DNA of 64,000 bases from Oscillospiraceae bacterium (GTDB lineage Bacteria > Bacillota > Clostridia > Oscillospirales > Acutalibacteraceae): contig DPVM01000008.1 in NCBI GenBank assembly GCA_003526845.1, forward strand, positions 193,463 to 257,462, given 5' to 3'. The position numbers and the translations under genes are program-made. Below, piece by piece: positions 49,835 through 58,023 of this stretch. Below the pieces are notes generated by a model. The model saw only the letters and a list, made by a program, of their open reading frames with translations. It did no database searches and was not told the DNA's origin. Position 1 is the stretch's first letter. Each line of letters opens with the position of its first letter.

Positions 49835-52234
49835 ATGAATATTAAAAAAATAATCAGCGTTGCACTTTCACTTTGCATTGCTTCATCTTGTCTTACATTA
49901 ACCGCATATGCAAAAGAAAACACAACGCTTGCGATAAACAAAAGCGATATTTCACACGAGGTTTCGCCGATGCTCTTCGGCATTTCACTTGAGGATGTTT
50001 CGTATTCCTGCGACGGCGGCTTGGTTTCAAATCTTGTAAACAACAACTCGTTTGAATTTGCGACAAATCCTGAATATGCGTGGAGCTTTGACGGCGTGAG
50101 CACCGTTGTTTCAAAGGAAAATCCGATTTGCGCGGCCAATCCGTCATATGAATTAATCAAGGTTGACGGCAAGGGTACGGTCGAAAACAACGGCTTTGCC
50201 GAGATTTATAAAAACAACTCGTATAAATACAGCAAAAAATCAGCCGAAACGGCTGATATGGCCTTTAAAAGCGGAGTGACATACAATTTCTCTTGCTATG
50301 TGAAAAATGTTGATTATGACGGAAAGATAAGCATTTATCTTGATTCAAAAAGTAACAAGGACAATATTGTTCAGGTCCCCACTACGACTGTCGGCAAAAA
50401 CGAGTGGACAAAAATCAGCGCTCAAATCAAATCGTCGTCAGATGAGGACGGTGCGCTTGCCATATTGTTTGAGGGCAACGGCTCATTGCAGCTTGACTGC
50501 GTTTCGCTTTGCGCAGTTGACAGCTACGGCGCAGGCGACGGGCATTGGAAATATGTCACATTAAGAAACGATATGGTTGACGCAATAAAAAATCTTAAAC
50601 CGTCATTTATTCGCTTCCCGGGTTCGGCAGGCATCGGCGGCGGAAGCGTTGACAGTATGATGACTTGGAAGGACACAATAGGCGATATTTCACAACGACG
50701 CCAGTCATCAAGCATTTATTCAAGCGACGAAAACCCTTATAACAATTCAAATTCAATGGGCTATCACGAGTATTTTCAGCTTTGCGAGGATTTGGCGGCT
50801 GCTGCCGTTCCTGTTGTGAGTGCAGGCATTACATATCAGGGCGAACAGGACAAGGAGCTTATCGCCGACGCATACAACAAAATCAATATGACCGACGAGC
50901 AGTTTACGGATTATCTTGTAAACGAGCGCGGTTTTGACGAAAAGGACAGCGACGCGATTGCAAAGCGCACAGAAAGCGTAAACAAGCTCAACATCAAATC
51001 AATTGACGATTTTAATAAATATATTGATACCGTTGCGCTTAAGCCGGGCACCGACGCATTTGACAATTATGTGCAGGATGTCCTTGATTTGATTGAATAT
51101 GCAAACGGCGACGCGCAGGGAACATATTGGGGCGCACTTCGTGCCGCAAACGGTCATGATGAACCGTTTAATATGGAATATATCGAGATTGGCAGCGGCG
51201 ACGAGGGCAGTATTTATCAACGCAATTATGAGGCGCTTTATAACGCAATCAAAAAGGTATATCCCGATATTAATATAATCACCTCCGCAGGAGAAAAAGC
51301 GGATTCCGAGGCTGTCAACACAGCAATTACAAAATCAGGTTCAAGTTTTAAGGCTGTTGTAGACGAGCATTACAGTGCAGATGTCGACTATCTTCTCCAA
51401 AACACAAAGCGATATGACAGTTATGACCGTGAGGGTGCGGAAATTATGGTTGGCGAATATTCTGCCGTTGATGATGCGACATCTAATGTCGCCTCGGCAA
51501 ACAATATCGAAACGGCTGTTGCGCATGCCGCGTTTATGACGGGATTTGAGCGCAATTCCGATGTTGTAAAAATGACTTCGTATGTGCCTGCGTTTGCAAA
51601 AATCAACGCAAACTCGCACGAAAATAATCTTGTTTGGTTTGATTCGCAATCACTTTATTACACACCCGAGTATTACAATCAGCTTTTGTTCTCAAACAAC
51701 ACCGGCAAGGAGTATGTAAACACCTCACTCAACGAGGACGGCATATATCAAAGCGTTACTGTCGACCGTGACAAGCAAGTGCTTTATGTTAAGCTTGTCA
51801 ACTCAACCAATTCCACAAAGAAAATGAGCGTTAATCTTGACGGTTTCGGAAAAATCAACAAGGTTTCAAACGAAAGTCTCGCTCACGATTACAAATCGGC
51901 ATACAACGAGCTTGGAAAGCAGAGAGTTGCTCCGCAGGAAAAGGCCGTCGACTCCGATGATTCGTCATTCGACATTAAACTTGAAAAAAACAGTGTAAAT
52001 GTTATTCGCATTGCATACGGAAGTAACAACGGCGATGCGCTTTACACCTTCCCTAAGAGTCTTGATTTAAGCGTTAAAAAATATGTTCCGACTGCGGCAA
52101 AGGTGTTTATCATTGTCATTTGCCTTTCAATCCCTGTTGGCGGCGTTGCCGGATTTTATCTCTACACCAAGGTGATTTCAAAATCAGGCGGCAAGGGCAA
52201 CGGAAAGAAGAATAAAAAGAAAAAGAGAAAATAA
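49835..52234 (+). CDS. Surface-anchored alpha-L-arabinofuranosidase-like glycosidase
   Basis: The 799-residue protein has a signal peptide, then a GH51-like build. An N-terminal part (SPMLFGISLEDVSYSCDGGLVSNLV), a carbohydrate-binding-like insert (about 75-190), a barrel with FIRFPGSAGIGGGSVD, and a late beta domain follow. EYIEIGSGDEGS stands where GH51 enzymes have the IGNE acid/base motif, and EIMVGEYSAVDD where the nucleophile lies. The GNE to GSGDE change is unusual. A membrane helix (about 757-780) and a lysine-rich end anchor it to the cell. Activity on arabinose side chains is the best guess. Confidence 0.75.
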   Translation: MNIKKIISVALSLCIASSCLTLTAYAKENTTLAINKSDISHEVSPMLFGISLEDVSYSCDGGLVSNLVNNNSFEFATNPEYAWSFDGVSTVVSKENPICAANPSYELIKVDGKGTVENNGFAEIYKNNSYKYSKKSAETADMAFKSGVTYNFSCYVKNVDYDGKISIYLDSKSNKDNIVQVPTTTVGKNEWTKISAQIKSSSDEDGALAILFEGNGSLQLDCVSLCAVDSYGAGDGHWKYVTLRNDMVDAIKNLKPSFIRFPGSAGIGGGSVDSMMTWKDTIGDISQRRQSSSIYSSDENPYNNSNSMGYHEYFQLCEDLAAAAVPVVSAGITYQGEQDKELIADAYNKINMTDEQFTDYLVNERGFDEKDSDAIAKRTESVNKLNIKSIDDFNKYIDTVALKPGTDAFDNYVQDVLDLIEYANGDAQGTYWGALRAANGHDEPFNMEYIEIGSGDEGSIYQRNYEALYNAIKKVYPDINIITSAGEKADSEAVNTAITKSGSSFKAVVDEHYSADVDYLLQNTKRYDSYDREGAEIMVGEYSAVDDATSNVASANNIETAVAHAAFMTGFERNSDVVKMTSYVPAFAKINANSHENNLVWFDSQSLYYTPEYYNQLLFSNNTGKEYVNTSLNEDGIYQSVTVDRDKQVLYVKLVNSTNSTKKMSVNLDGFGKINKVSNESLAHDYKSAYNELGKQRVAPQEKAVDSDDSSFDIKLEKNSVNVIRIAYGSNNGDALYTFPKSLDLSVKKYVPTAAKVFIIVICLSIPVGGVAGFYLYTKVISKSGGKGNGKKNKKKKRK

Positions 52235-52244
52235 TTATAAATAA

Positions 52245-52282
52245 CAACACCCTTCGATAATTAAATCGAGGGGTGTATTTTA
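52245..52282. terminator. Bidirectional terminator
   Basis: ACACCCTTCGAT and ATCGAGGGGTGT pair with one mismatch around AATTAA, followed by ATTTTAT on the plus strand. Confidence 0.75.
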
Positions 52283-52295
52283 TGCGGCAAGTGCG

Positions 52296-53138
52296 TTATC
52301 TGCCGCTGTTATTGGTGTTTGAACCGTCCGTCGATTGGTCGGTGCCGCATGGGCAAGGGCAGTTGTCGTCCTTGTCGGGCGGGAAAAATTCGTCAACCGG
52401 GAACTCAATGTTTTGAAATGTTTCGCACGGATTTTGCGTTGAGCAGTTGCACTCTCTGTCGGGAATACAAAAATCGTATGCAGGGATAAGCATTTGCACA
52501 TCGCGCTCCATTTGAACTATTGAGAAAAGACCGAGTGAAACGATTACCGCTCTTGACGGGCTTGACGGTATTCCCGGCTCGTTGCACGCATTGAGAATAG
52601 ATTGCGGGAAAGATGTTACACAAGGAATTGAGCAATCGCAGGTATCGAGAACATCAACCTGCAAAACAACGGGGTCGACAGCCTGAACTTTAGCCACCGG
52701 ATTTGTGTATTGCGGTGCCTCCGGGCAGTCAAGCTCCTCACTTGCGATATTGGAGGTGAAGATTTTTACATCACCCTCCGAGCCGTATAAAATGCATTTC
52801 TTTTCAAAGCTTGTGTAGCCCACTGCAACCTGAGGTGTGGTACACGGTGCGGCATAAGTATCAAATCTGAGCTGGAAGTAAAAATGAATGTTTACATTAT
52901 AAAAGCCTCTGTTAAACGGCACATCTTCAACATCAATGCTTACGGCGCTGATTGTGCAGTCGCGGCATTTAACCGTTACCGCTTCGTCGATAAGTCTTTG
53001 TGATGCACCGAAAAATGTGACTCTCAAATCCTCCAAGCAGTCTTTGCTGACACACGAATCGTAAATCCTTTTTGTGTCGATACAAACTGCTTCATTTATG
53101 CGTCTTTCACCTGCCGGGATAATCGGGTTGTTTGGCAT
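52296..53138 (-). CDS. Cysteine-rich conserved clostridial protein of unknown function
   Basis: The 280-residue protein has no signal or membrane helix and about 22 cysteines in CxxC-like pairs (KCRDC, CDCSIPC, CNCSTQNPC, CPCPCG). A strand-rich core contains EAVCIDTKRIYDSCVSKDCL and DVEDVPFNRGFYNVNIHFYF. I recall similar proteins from many anaerobic Clostridia without a known role; the richness in cysteine and the short acidic end could fit a spore-coat or other cross-linked layer protein, but this is a guess. GAAGGAG precedes the ATG. Confidence 0.6.
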   Translation of the reverse strand: MPNNPIIPAGERRINEAVCIDTKRIYDSCVSKDCLEDLRVTFFGASQRLIDEAVTVKCRDCTISAVSIDVEDVPFNRGFYNVNIHFYFQLRFDTYAAPCTTPQVAVGYTSFEKKCILYGSEGDVKIFTSNIASEELDCPEAPQYTNPVAKVQAVDPVVLQVDVLDTCDCSIPCVTSFPQSILNACNEPGIPSSPSRAVIVSLGLFSIVQMERDVQMLIPAYDFCIPDRECNCSTQNPCETFQNIEFPVDEFFPPDKDDNCPCPCGTDQSTDGSNTNNSGR

Positions 53139-53280
53139 AAAAAAACTCCTTCACATAAGTATTTGAAGCATTTTTTGTTCTTACTTCCTTACATTCTATG
53201 AAGAAGTTGACGCTTTGACAATGAATTTTTTGAACCGTATTTTTCTTAATTCTTATATTTTCTTAAAATATTCTTAATTA

Positions 53281-53309
53281 TTGAATTTTTAATTGACATA
53301 TTATATAAT
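53281..53309 (+). promoter_or_regulatory. Promoter of the deacetylase gene
   Basis: TTGAAT (53281-53286), 17 bases, TATAAT (53304-53309). The rest of the 230-base gap after 53138 is AT-rich and shows nothing else. Confidence 0.65.
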
Positions 53310-53368
53310 GACCTTGCCGCACAGAAATATTTGATGCGGCGCAAAAATATGATTAGTAAGGGATTTAT

Positions 53369-54697
53369 ATGTCAAAAAAAATGAAAATTATTATTGCTGT
53401 TCTTGTTGTAATCGGCGTTTGTGCCGGAGTTTTTGCAAAATACAGTAAGGATTCAAATGTCGAGCAGGTAACAAGCGTTGTTGCCGCTGTCGAAAATGAC
53501 AGCAAAAGCATCAGCATAAAGTGGAATTCCGTCAAAAACTGCACAGGTTATAATTTGTATGAAAGTACAAACGGCACCGAGTTCCGAAAAATCGCCACTG
53601 TCGACGGTGAGGACACAACCTCTTATATTTTCGGCAATGCCAAAACGGCGGAAAAATATGATTTTTACGTGACCGCTGTCAGAAAATCATTCGGTAAATC
53701 TTTTGAAAGCAAGCGGTTTGCGCCGGTGCGCATTTGCATTCCTCCCGAGCAGGCAAAAATCAAAAGTGTTTTGTCGCAAAAATCGGGCGTGATAGCCGTT
53801 GAATGGAGTGGCGATTCAAATGCCGACGGCTACCAAATTCAATATGCCGAGGGTGACAAGGGCGATATGAGCGCGGCAAAAACGCAAAGTGTCGCCGACA
53901 ATTCAAAAACCTCCTGCGAAATTGACGGACTTAAGGACGGCGACGCTTATTCAATCAGAATGCGCGCTTATATTAAGGATGGCAACAGTGTATACAACGG
54001 CGCATGGAGCGATATTCAGACCGTAAAGGTGTTTAAAGCTGTTAAACTCGGCAGTGATATTGACACAAAAAAGCCTATGATTGCTCTCACATTTGATGAC
54101 GGACCGGGTTACAACTCCGCGTCCGATGATATTCTTGATGTGCTTGAAAAATACAATGCACGCGCAACATTTTTTATGGTCGGTCAAAACGCAAAAGACC
54201 ATCCTAAAAATTTAAAGCGCAAGGTTGAATTGGGCTGTGAACTTGGAAATCATACCTTTGACCACACGCATTACGGCAAAAAGGTTACAAAATCCGATAT
54301 TAAAAAGGCGAGTGACGCGATTTACGATGCGTGCGGTCAATATCCTACGGCGTTTCGTTCTCCTGGCGGAAACACAACGCAAACCATCCGTGACGAGTGT
54401 GAGGCGGAGAATATGCCGCTTTATTATTGGTCGCTCGACACGCAGGACTGGAAATACAGAAACGCCGACCATGTGTATAATGCCGTTATGAAAAATGTTA
54501 AGGACGGCGACATAATTCTTATGCACGAAATTTATCCGACAACTGCCGATGCAGTTAAAAAAATGGTGCCGGAGCTTATAAAACAGGGCTATCAACTTGT
54601 TACCTGTGAGGAACTCATTCAGGCAAAAACAGGCGAGGCGCCGTTATCCGGCACGCAATATGTCAATGCAAAAACAATAAATAACAAAACCAAATAA
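53369..54697 (+). CDS. Polysaccharide deacetylase with Fn3-like N-terminal part
   Basis: The 442-residue protein has one N-terminal membrane segment, two fibronectin-III-like modules (about 35-220) and a NodB-type carbohydrate esterase 4 domain. ALTFDDGPGYNS has the catalytic Asp, ELGNHTFDHTHYG the metal-binding His-x3-His, FRSPGGNTTQTI the substrate loop, and DGDIILMHE the final His. Such enzymes remove acetyl groups from peptidoglycan or other glycans at the cell surface. The next gene follows 16 bases later. Confidence 0.9.
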   Translation: MSKKMKIIIAVLVVIGVCAGVFAKYSKDSNVEQVTSVVAAVENDSKSISIKWNSVKNCTGYNLYESTNGTEFRKIATVDGEDTTSYIFGNAKTAEKYDFYVTAVRKSFGKSFESKRFAPVRICIPPEQAKIKSVLSQKSGVIAVEWSGDSNADGYQIQYAEGDKGDMSAAKTQSVADNSKTSCEIDGLKDGDAYSIRMRAYIKDGNSVYNGAWSDIQTVKVFKAVKLGSDIDTKKPMIALTFDDGPGYNSASDDILDVLEKYNARATFFMVGQNAKDHPKNLKRKVELGCELGNHTFDHTHYGKKVTKSDIKKASDAIYDACGQYPTAFRSPGGNTTQTIRDECEAENMPLYYWSLDTQDWKYRNADHVYNAVMKNVKDGDIILMHEIYPTTADAVKKMVPELIKQGYQLVTCEELIQAKTGEAPLSGTQYVNAKTINNKTK

Positions 54698-54713
54698 AAA
54701 GGAATTATAAATT

Positions 54714-55436
54714 ATGGAGCTTTGGATTATTCGTCACGGCGACCCCGATTATGTTCACGACAGTTTGACAGAAAAGGGCGTTCGCGAGGCTAAGCTGCTT
54801 GCCGAAAGACTTTCAAAATACAATATTTCAAAAATTTATTGCTCACCGCTCGGCAGAGCACAGAAAACTGCGTCATATACGCTTGAAAAGCTCGGTATGC
54901 AAGCCGAAACCCTTCCGTGGTTGCGTGAATTTGAGGGCAGGGTGCGCAACGGTCTGAAAAAAGAGCAGTGTTGGGACAGAGTGCCGTCATATTGGACCGA
55001 GATTGACGATTACTATAATTATGAGCGTTGGCTTGATGTGCCGCTCATGAAGAAGGGCAATGTCAAAAAGCATTATCAGATTGTTTGCGACGGTATTGAC
55101 GAACTGCTTAAAAATCACGGCTATGTTAAAAACGGCAAGATTTATAACGCCGTCAATTCAAACCACGATATTGTTCTTCTGTTTTGCCATTTCGGTGTTG
55201 AATCCGTTATTTTGTCACGCATTTTCAGCACTTCACCGATGATAACATGGCACAATTTCAGGGCGTTGCCGACTTCGGTTACACGCCTTGTCACTGAGGA
55301 GCGAGAAAAGGGCAAAGCAATATTTGTCTGCACTCAATTCGGCGATTTGAGCCATCTTTATGCGGGTGATGAGGAACCGTCATTCCAAGCAAGATTTTGC
55401 GAGTGCTACGAGGACGATACACGCCACGATATATGA
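54714..55436 (+). CDS. Histidine phosphatase family protein
   Basis: The 240-residue protein has the phosphohistidine signature LWIIRHGDPDY and CSPLGRAQKTA near the N terminus and LLFCHFGVESV with the second histidine. This superfamily acts on sugar phosphates or phosphoproteins. It probably shares the transcript of the deacetylase. The substrate cannot be read. Confidence 0.88.
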   Translation: MELWIIRHGDPDYVHDSLTEKGVREAKLLAERLSKYNISKIYCSPLGRAQKTASYTLEKLGMQAETLPWLREFEGRVRNGLKKEQCWDRVPSYWTEIDDYYNYERWLDVPLMKKGNVKKHYQIVCDGIDELLKNHGYVKNGKIYNAVNSNHDIVLLFCHFGVESVILSRIFSTSPMITWHNFRALPTSVTRLVTEEREKGKAIFVCTQFGDLSHLYAGDEEPSFQARFCECYEDDTRHDI

Positions 55437-55448
55437 ACACATAAAATA

Positions 55449-55495
55449 AAAGGGGTATGCAGTTTACCGAAACACGGTCTGCATACCCTTTTTCG
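55449..55495. terminator. Bidirectional terminator
   Basis: AAAGGGGTATGCAG and CTGCATACCCTTTT flank a 17-base loop between converging genes, with T-run on the plus strand. Confidence 0.85.
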
Positions 55496-55524
55496 CTTTG
55501 TCCGATTGTGTTTTTTGCGGTCAA

Positions 55525-56355
55525 TCAGTATTCAATATCTTTTAAATGCGGCTCAAAGTCCGTTCCGTACGGATATGTGTCAACCTCGCCGACGCGCTTT
55601 GCCGTGTCCTTAATCGACGTCTCGATAAATGCGCAGGCGCGTTTTACAGCCTCATAAAGCGACGCACCGTTTACGCACTGCGCCGTGATGAACGACGACA
55701 AAATGTCGCCTGTGCCCGAAAAACTCCTGCCGATTTTTTGTGTTGTTACGATGTCGAACTTACCGTCTTGATAAACCGTTGACGCAATTTTGCCGTCTGA
55801 AATTTGTATTCCCGTTGTGACAACCGACTGCTCAAGCTCAATCGACATTGCTTTTATTTTATCGAGAAGCTTTTCTTTTGGAAGTTTGATTGTTTCGCTG
55901 TAATTTTCGTCACAGATTATGCAAAGCTCGGTCAAATTCGGCGTGATTATATCAGCCTTTTCGGTAAGCGCAATTATTTGCGAAACGGAATTGTCATCGT
56001 AGCAATCATAAAGTATTCCGTCATCCGCCATTACAGGGTCAACCACAACAAGCGTTTCGGGCGTTTTGAAATCGTCTATAAAATCGCTTATTATTGAGCC
56101 TTGTTTGCTGTTTGCGATAAAGCCGGAAAGAATTCCGTCAAACTTGACATCAAGCGATTTCCACTCGTTTATAAAATCCTGCATAATATCGGTGCAGTCA
56201 AGATATTTGTAGCTGTCAAACCCCGTTTGGTTTGAAAAAATGCCCGTTGTCAGCGGACAACACTGAACACCGTGTGCCGAGATAACCGGTATTGCGGCAG
56301 TGAGCGAGCATTTGCCGAAGCCCGACAAATCGTTTATTACTGCTATTTTCTTCAT
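55525..56355 (-). CDS. pdxY: Pyridoxal/pyridoxamine kinase
   Basis: The 276-residue kinase of the ribokinase fold makes pyridoxal 5'-phosphate in the salvage pathway. It has IAVINDLSGFGKCSLTAAIPV at the N terminus, VVVDPVMADDG, and FSGTGDILSSFI with the catalytic aspartate. The ATG at 56355 starts at the conserved MKKIAVINDLSG; a longer frame upstream is not family-like. It is preceded by the small RNA candidate at 56413-56520 on the same strand. Confidence 0.9.
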   Translation of the reverse strand: MKKIAVINDLSGFGKCSLTAAIPVISAHGVQCCPLTTGIFSNQTGFDSYKYLDCTDIMQDFINEWKSLDVKFDGILSGFIANSKQGSIISDFIDDFKTPETLVVVDPVMADDGILYDCYDDNSVSQIIALTEKADIITPNLTELCIICDENYSETIKLPKEKLLDKIKAMSIELEQSVVTTGIQISDGKIASTVYQDGKFDIVTTQKIGRSFSGTGDILSSFITAQCVNGASLYEAVKRACAFIETSIKDTAKRVGEVDTYPYGTDFEPHLKDIEY

Positions 56356-56412
56356 AATTATCACCGAATGTATTATATAATATATTTTGCGCTGTTGCAA
56401 TATAAATGCGCC

Positions 56413-56520
56413 ATAAAAAGAAGAAAAGCCGAGCATAACACTCGGCTTAACTCCTCTCTGTCTATAACAAACTATAGGAGGACAGGTTACTCAACACGGT
56501 TGCGGCTCCGTCTTGAGTGC
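56413..56520 (-). ncRNA. Small RNA candidate of about 105 nt
   Basis: A consensus promoter (56527-56555) lies at one end and a terminator hairpin, AAGCCGAG TGTTATG CTCGGCTT with TTTTCTTCTTTTT, at the other. Between them no coding frame is present. Two further stems are seen: ACTCAAGACGG with CCGTGTTGAGT (one mismatch), and CTGT...CTATA with TATAG/ACAG, leaving an unpaired CCTC that together with the next C can pair with Shine-Dalgarno sequences (CCTCC). The transcript ends before pdxY, so it could be a trans-acting RNA or an attenuated leader of pdxY. I could not match it to a known class. Confidence 0.65.
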
Positions 56521-56526
56521 CTATTA

Positions 56527-56555
56527 ATTATAGTAAAGTTTGCATAGTTTGTCAA
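56527..56555 (-). promoter_or_regulatory. Consensus promoter of the small RNA candidate
   Basis: On the minus strand TTGACA (56550-56555), 17 bases, TATAAT (56527-56532): exact consensus in both boxes. Confidence 0.9.
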
Positions 56556-56668
56556 GGATTATTTTAAAAACTTTTGTCGCAATTTACAACAGATGAAAAT
56601 GAATGGTTGTTTTTTGTCGAATGGCGTCGTACAAATGACAAATTATTGGACAGTAAATATGCCAAATA

Positions 56669-56697
56669 TTGACAAAGAACAAATGTTCTATTAATAT
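56669..56697 (+). promoter_or_regulatory. Promoter with an embedded LexA (SOS) box
   Basis: TTGACA (56669-56674), 17 bases, TAATAT (56692-56697). Between them AGAACA AA TGTTCT (56676-56689) contains GAAC-N4-GTTC, the Gram-positive LexA/DinR box. LexA bound here would block the promoter. It faces the two small genes at 56850-57387, with a leader of about 145 bases. Confidence 0.75.
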
Positions 56698-56849
56698 GAA
56701 TATCAAGATTGATTTTTACATCGTGATTCGGGGAGAATTTTTCGGTGCAGCGTTCAAAGTGCGCCAAAAATATTAACTGCGGCGACATCTTTGTTCTTAC
56801 CACTCAGTCAATCTTGTATGCAAAAATATGTATGAAGGAGGAATGGCAG

Positions 56850-57062
56850 ATGACAATTGAAGAATTGGCTCGCGAATACGAGCAGCAGTACGACAGATTA
56901 AACGCTAAAATGGACGCCCTAAAGCCCTTGCTTTGCGTTTACAGGGGGCAGGATTTGTACTTGCTGAGAAAACGAATCAGAATTTATTACGATATGGCTT
57001 GTGAATGCAAAAGAACGGCGTCACTGCTTAACGGTTATTATGAGGAGGATTTGTATGATTGA
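56850..57062 (+). CDS. Small helical protein of unknown function
   Basis: The 70-residue protein is highly charged and helical (LAREYEQQYDRLNAKMDALK, then LRKRIRIYYDMACECKRTA), probably one coiled-coil hairpin. GAAGGAGG lies eight bases before the ATG. Its stop overlaps the start of the next gene (ATGATTGA), so the two are translated together and probably act together. An in-frame extension to 56745 lacks a ribosome site. The promoter upstream carries a LexA box. I know of no function. Confidence 0.65.
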   Translation: MTIEELAREYEQQYDRLNAKMDALKPLLCVYRGQDLYLLRKRIRIYYDMACECKRTASLLNGYYEEDLYD

Positions 57063-57387
57063 TTTTATCGACGGATATTATACAACGCGCGACCCAAAGA
57101 CATCGGACGGATATGACAGAGAGAGGGCACAGCAAACGGCAGTCGGAGCGGTGCTTGATTTGATTATGAAAAACGAATTGACTCAAAGGCAAAATATGTG
57201 CCTTCGCTACAAGTACATAAATCACAAAACGCAATCCGAAATTGCGGATATTCTCAAGCTGTCACAGCCGACCGTTTCAAGGCATATTTCAACCGCAAAG
57301 GATATTGTGAACAAAAACCTGAAATATTGTTATGTTGCGCTTTCAAAGTGCCTTGATGAATATGACAGGCTCAACAATTTGTGCTGA
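57055..57387 (+). CDS. Sigma-region-4-like HTH protein
   Basis: The 110-residue protein has a C-terminal HTH of sigma-70 region 4 type: LTQRQNMCLRYKYINHKTQSEIADILKLSQ in parts, then PTVSRHISTAKDIVNK. Region 2 is missing, so it is not a full sigma factor; it may be a phage-type late activator or a recombination regulator. GAGGAGG lies six bases before the ATG at 57055, which overlaps the previous stop. It follows a LexA-box promoter, which suggests SOS-linked expression. A nested hairpin begins at its stop codon. Confidence 0.75.
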   Translation: MIDFIDGYYTTRDPKTSDGYDRERAQQTAVGAVLDLIMKNELTQRQNMCLRYKYINHKTQSEIADILKLSQPTVSRHISTAKDIVNKNLKYCYVALSKCLDEYDRLNNLC

Positions 57388-57473
57388 TATATGTCATCAG
57401 ACCGAAAATACAGCTCCTCACGGGCGAAACGCCACTGTATTTTCACCGCAGTCTGTAATTTTCTCTATATCAG
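57384..57473 (+). ncRNA. Nested-hairpin structured element at the end of the sigma-like gene
   Basis: Four stems nest inside one another: CTGATATA/TATATCAG, CAGAC/GTCTG, GAAAATACAG/CTGTATTTTC (10 bp perfect) and GGCG/CGCC around AAA. The outer stem includes the stop codon. There is no T-run, and a separate terminator follows, so this is not simply a terminator. It may protect or process the mRNA 3' end, act as an RNA in its own right, or be a recombination site. Confidence 0.55.
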
Positions 57474-57493
57474 TATATGAAATTTACGGCAAA

Positions 57494-57535
57494 ACGGCAC
57501 CGTTCAAATCAATTTTGTGCGGTGCCGTCTTTAAT
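57494..57535 (+). terminator. Terminator after the structured element
   Basis: ACGGCACCG and CGGTGCCGT pair perfectly, followed by CTTTAATTT. Confidence 0.8.
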
Positions 57536-57557
57536 TTATATATTTTAATATATTTAT

Positions 57558-57586
57558 TTGTAATATTTTAAAATATGTGATATAAT
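57558..57586 (+). promoter_or_regulatory. Promoter of the thioesterase-ThiI operon
   Basis: TTGTAA (57558-57563), 17 bases, TATAAT (57581-57586). Confidence 0.7.
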
Positions 57587-57627
57587 ACCTAACTGTATAA
57601 TTGTAAATATTTCACGAGGTGATGAAT

Positions 57628-58023
57628 ATGAAAGAATTTAAAGGCGAACTTAAGGGCGAGGCATTGACTATAGTCAATGCCACAAACACTGCTGTTGCGG
57701 CACAGAGCGGCTCGCTTCAGGTTTTCGGCACTCCGTTTATGATTGCGCTCATGGAAAAGGCAACATGCGCGGCTGTTGTAGATATTCTTGACGACGGCGA
57801 AACAACCGTCGGCACAAACGTTTCCGTAAGTCATATTAAGGCAAGCGGAGTAGGTTCTGTAATCACCGCATATGCGTCACTTCTTGACAGCGATGTTGAC
57901 GGCAGAAAACTCACATTCAAAGTTGAGGCAAAGGAAGAAGACGGCAGCGTTATCGGCGCAGGAGAGATTGAAAGATTTGTTGTTCTCAGCGACAGATTTA
58001 TGAAAAAAGTGGAGTCTAAATAA
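57628..58023 (+). CDS. Hotdog-fold thioesterase, FlK-like
   Basis: The 131-residue protein resembles the FlK-like acyl-CoA thioesterase family: VFGTPFMIALMEKATCAAV with the Thr/Glu pair and NVSVSHIKASGVGS with the conserved His. These enzymes hydrolyse small acyl-CoA esters; the original FlK splits fluoroacetyl-CoA, most relatives do not. GAGGTG lies six bases before the ATG at 57628; upstream in-frame starts at 57619 and 57622 overlap that site. The stop overlaps the next gene by one base. Confidence 0.82.
   Translation: MKEFKGELKGEALTIVNATNTAVAAQSGSLQVFGTPFMIALMEKATCAAVVDILDDGETTVGTNVSVSHIKASGVGSVITAYASLLDSDVDGRKLTFKVEAKEEDGSVIGAGEIERFVVLSDRFMKKVESK

Noticed and set aside
57384..57473. Simple terminator
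   Set aside because: There is no T-run after the outer stem and a separate terminator follows.
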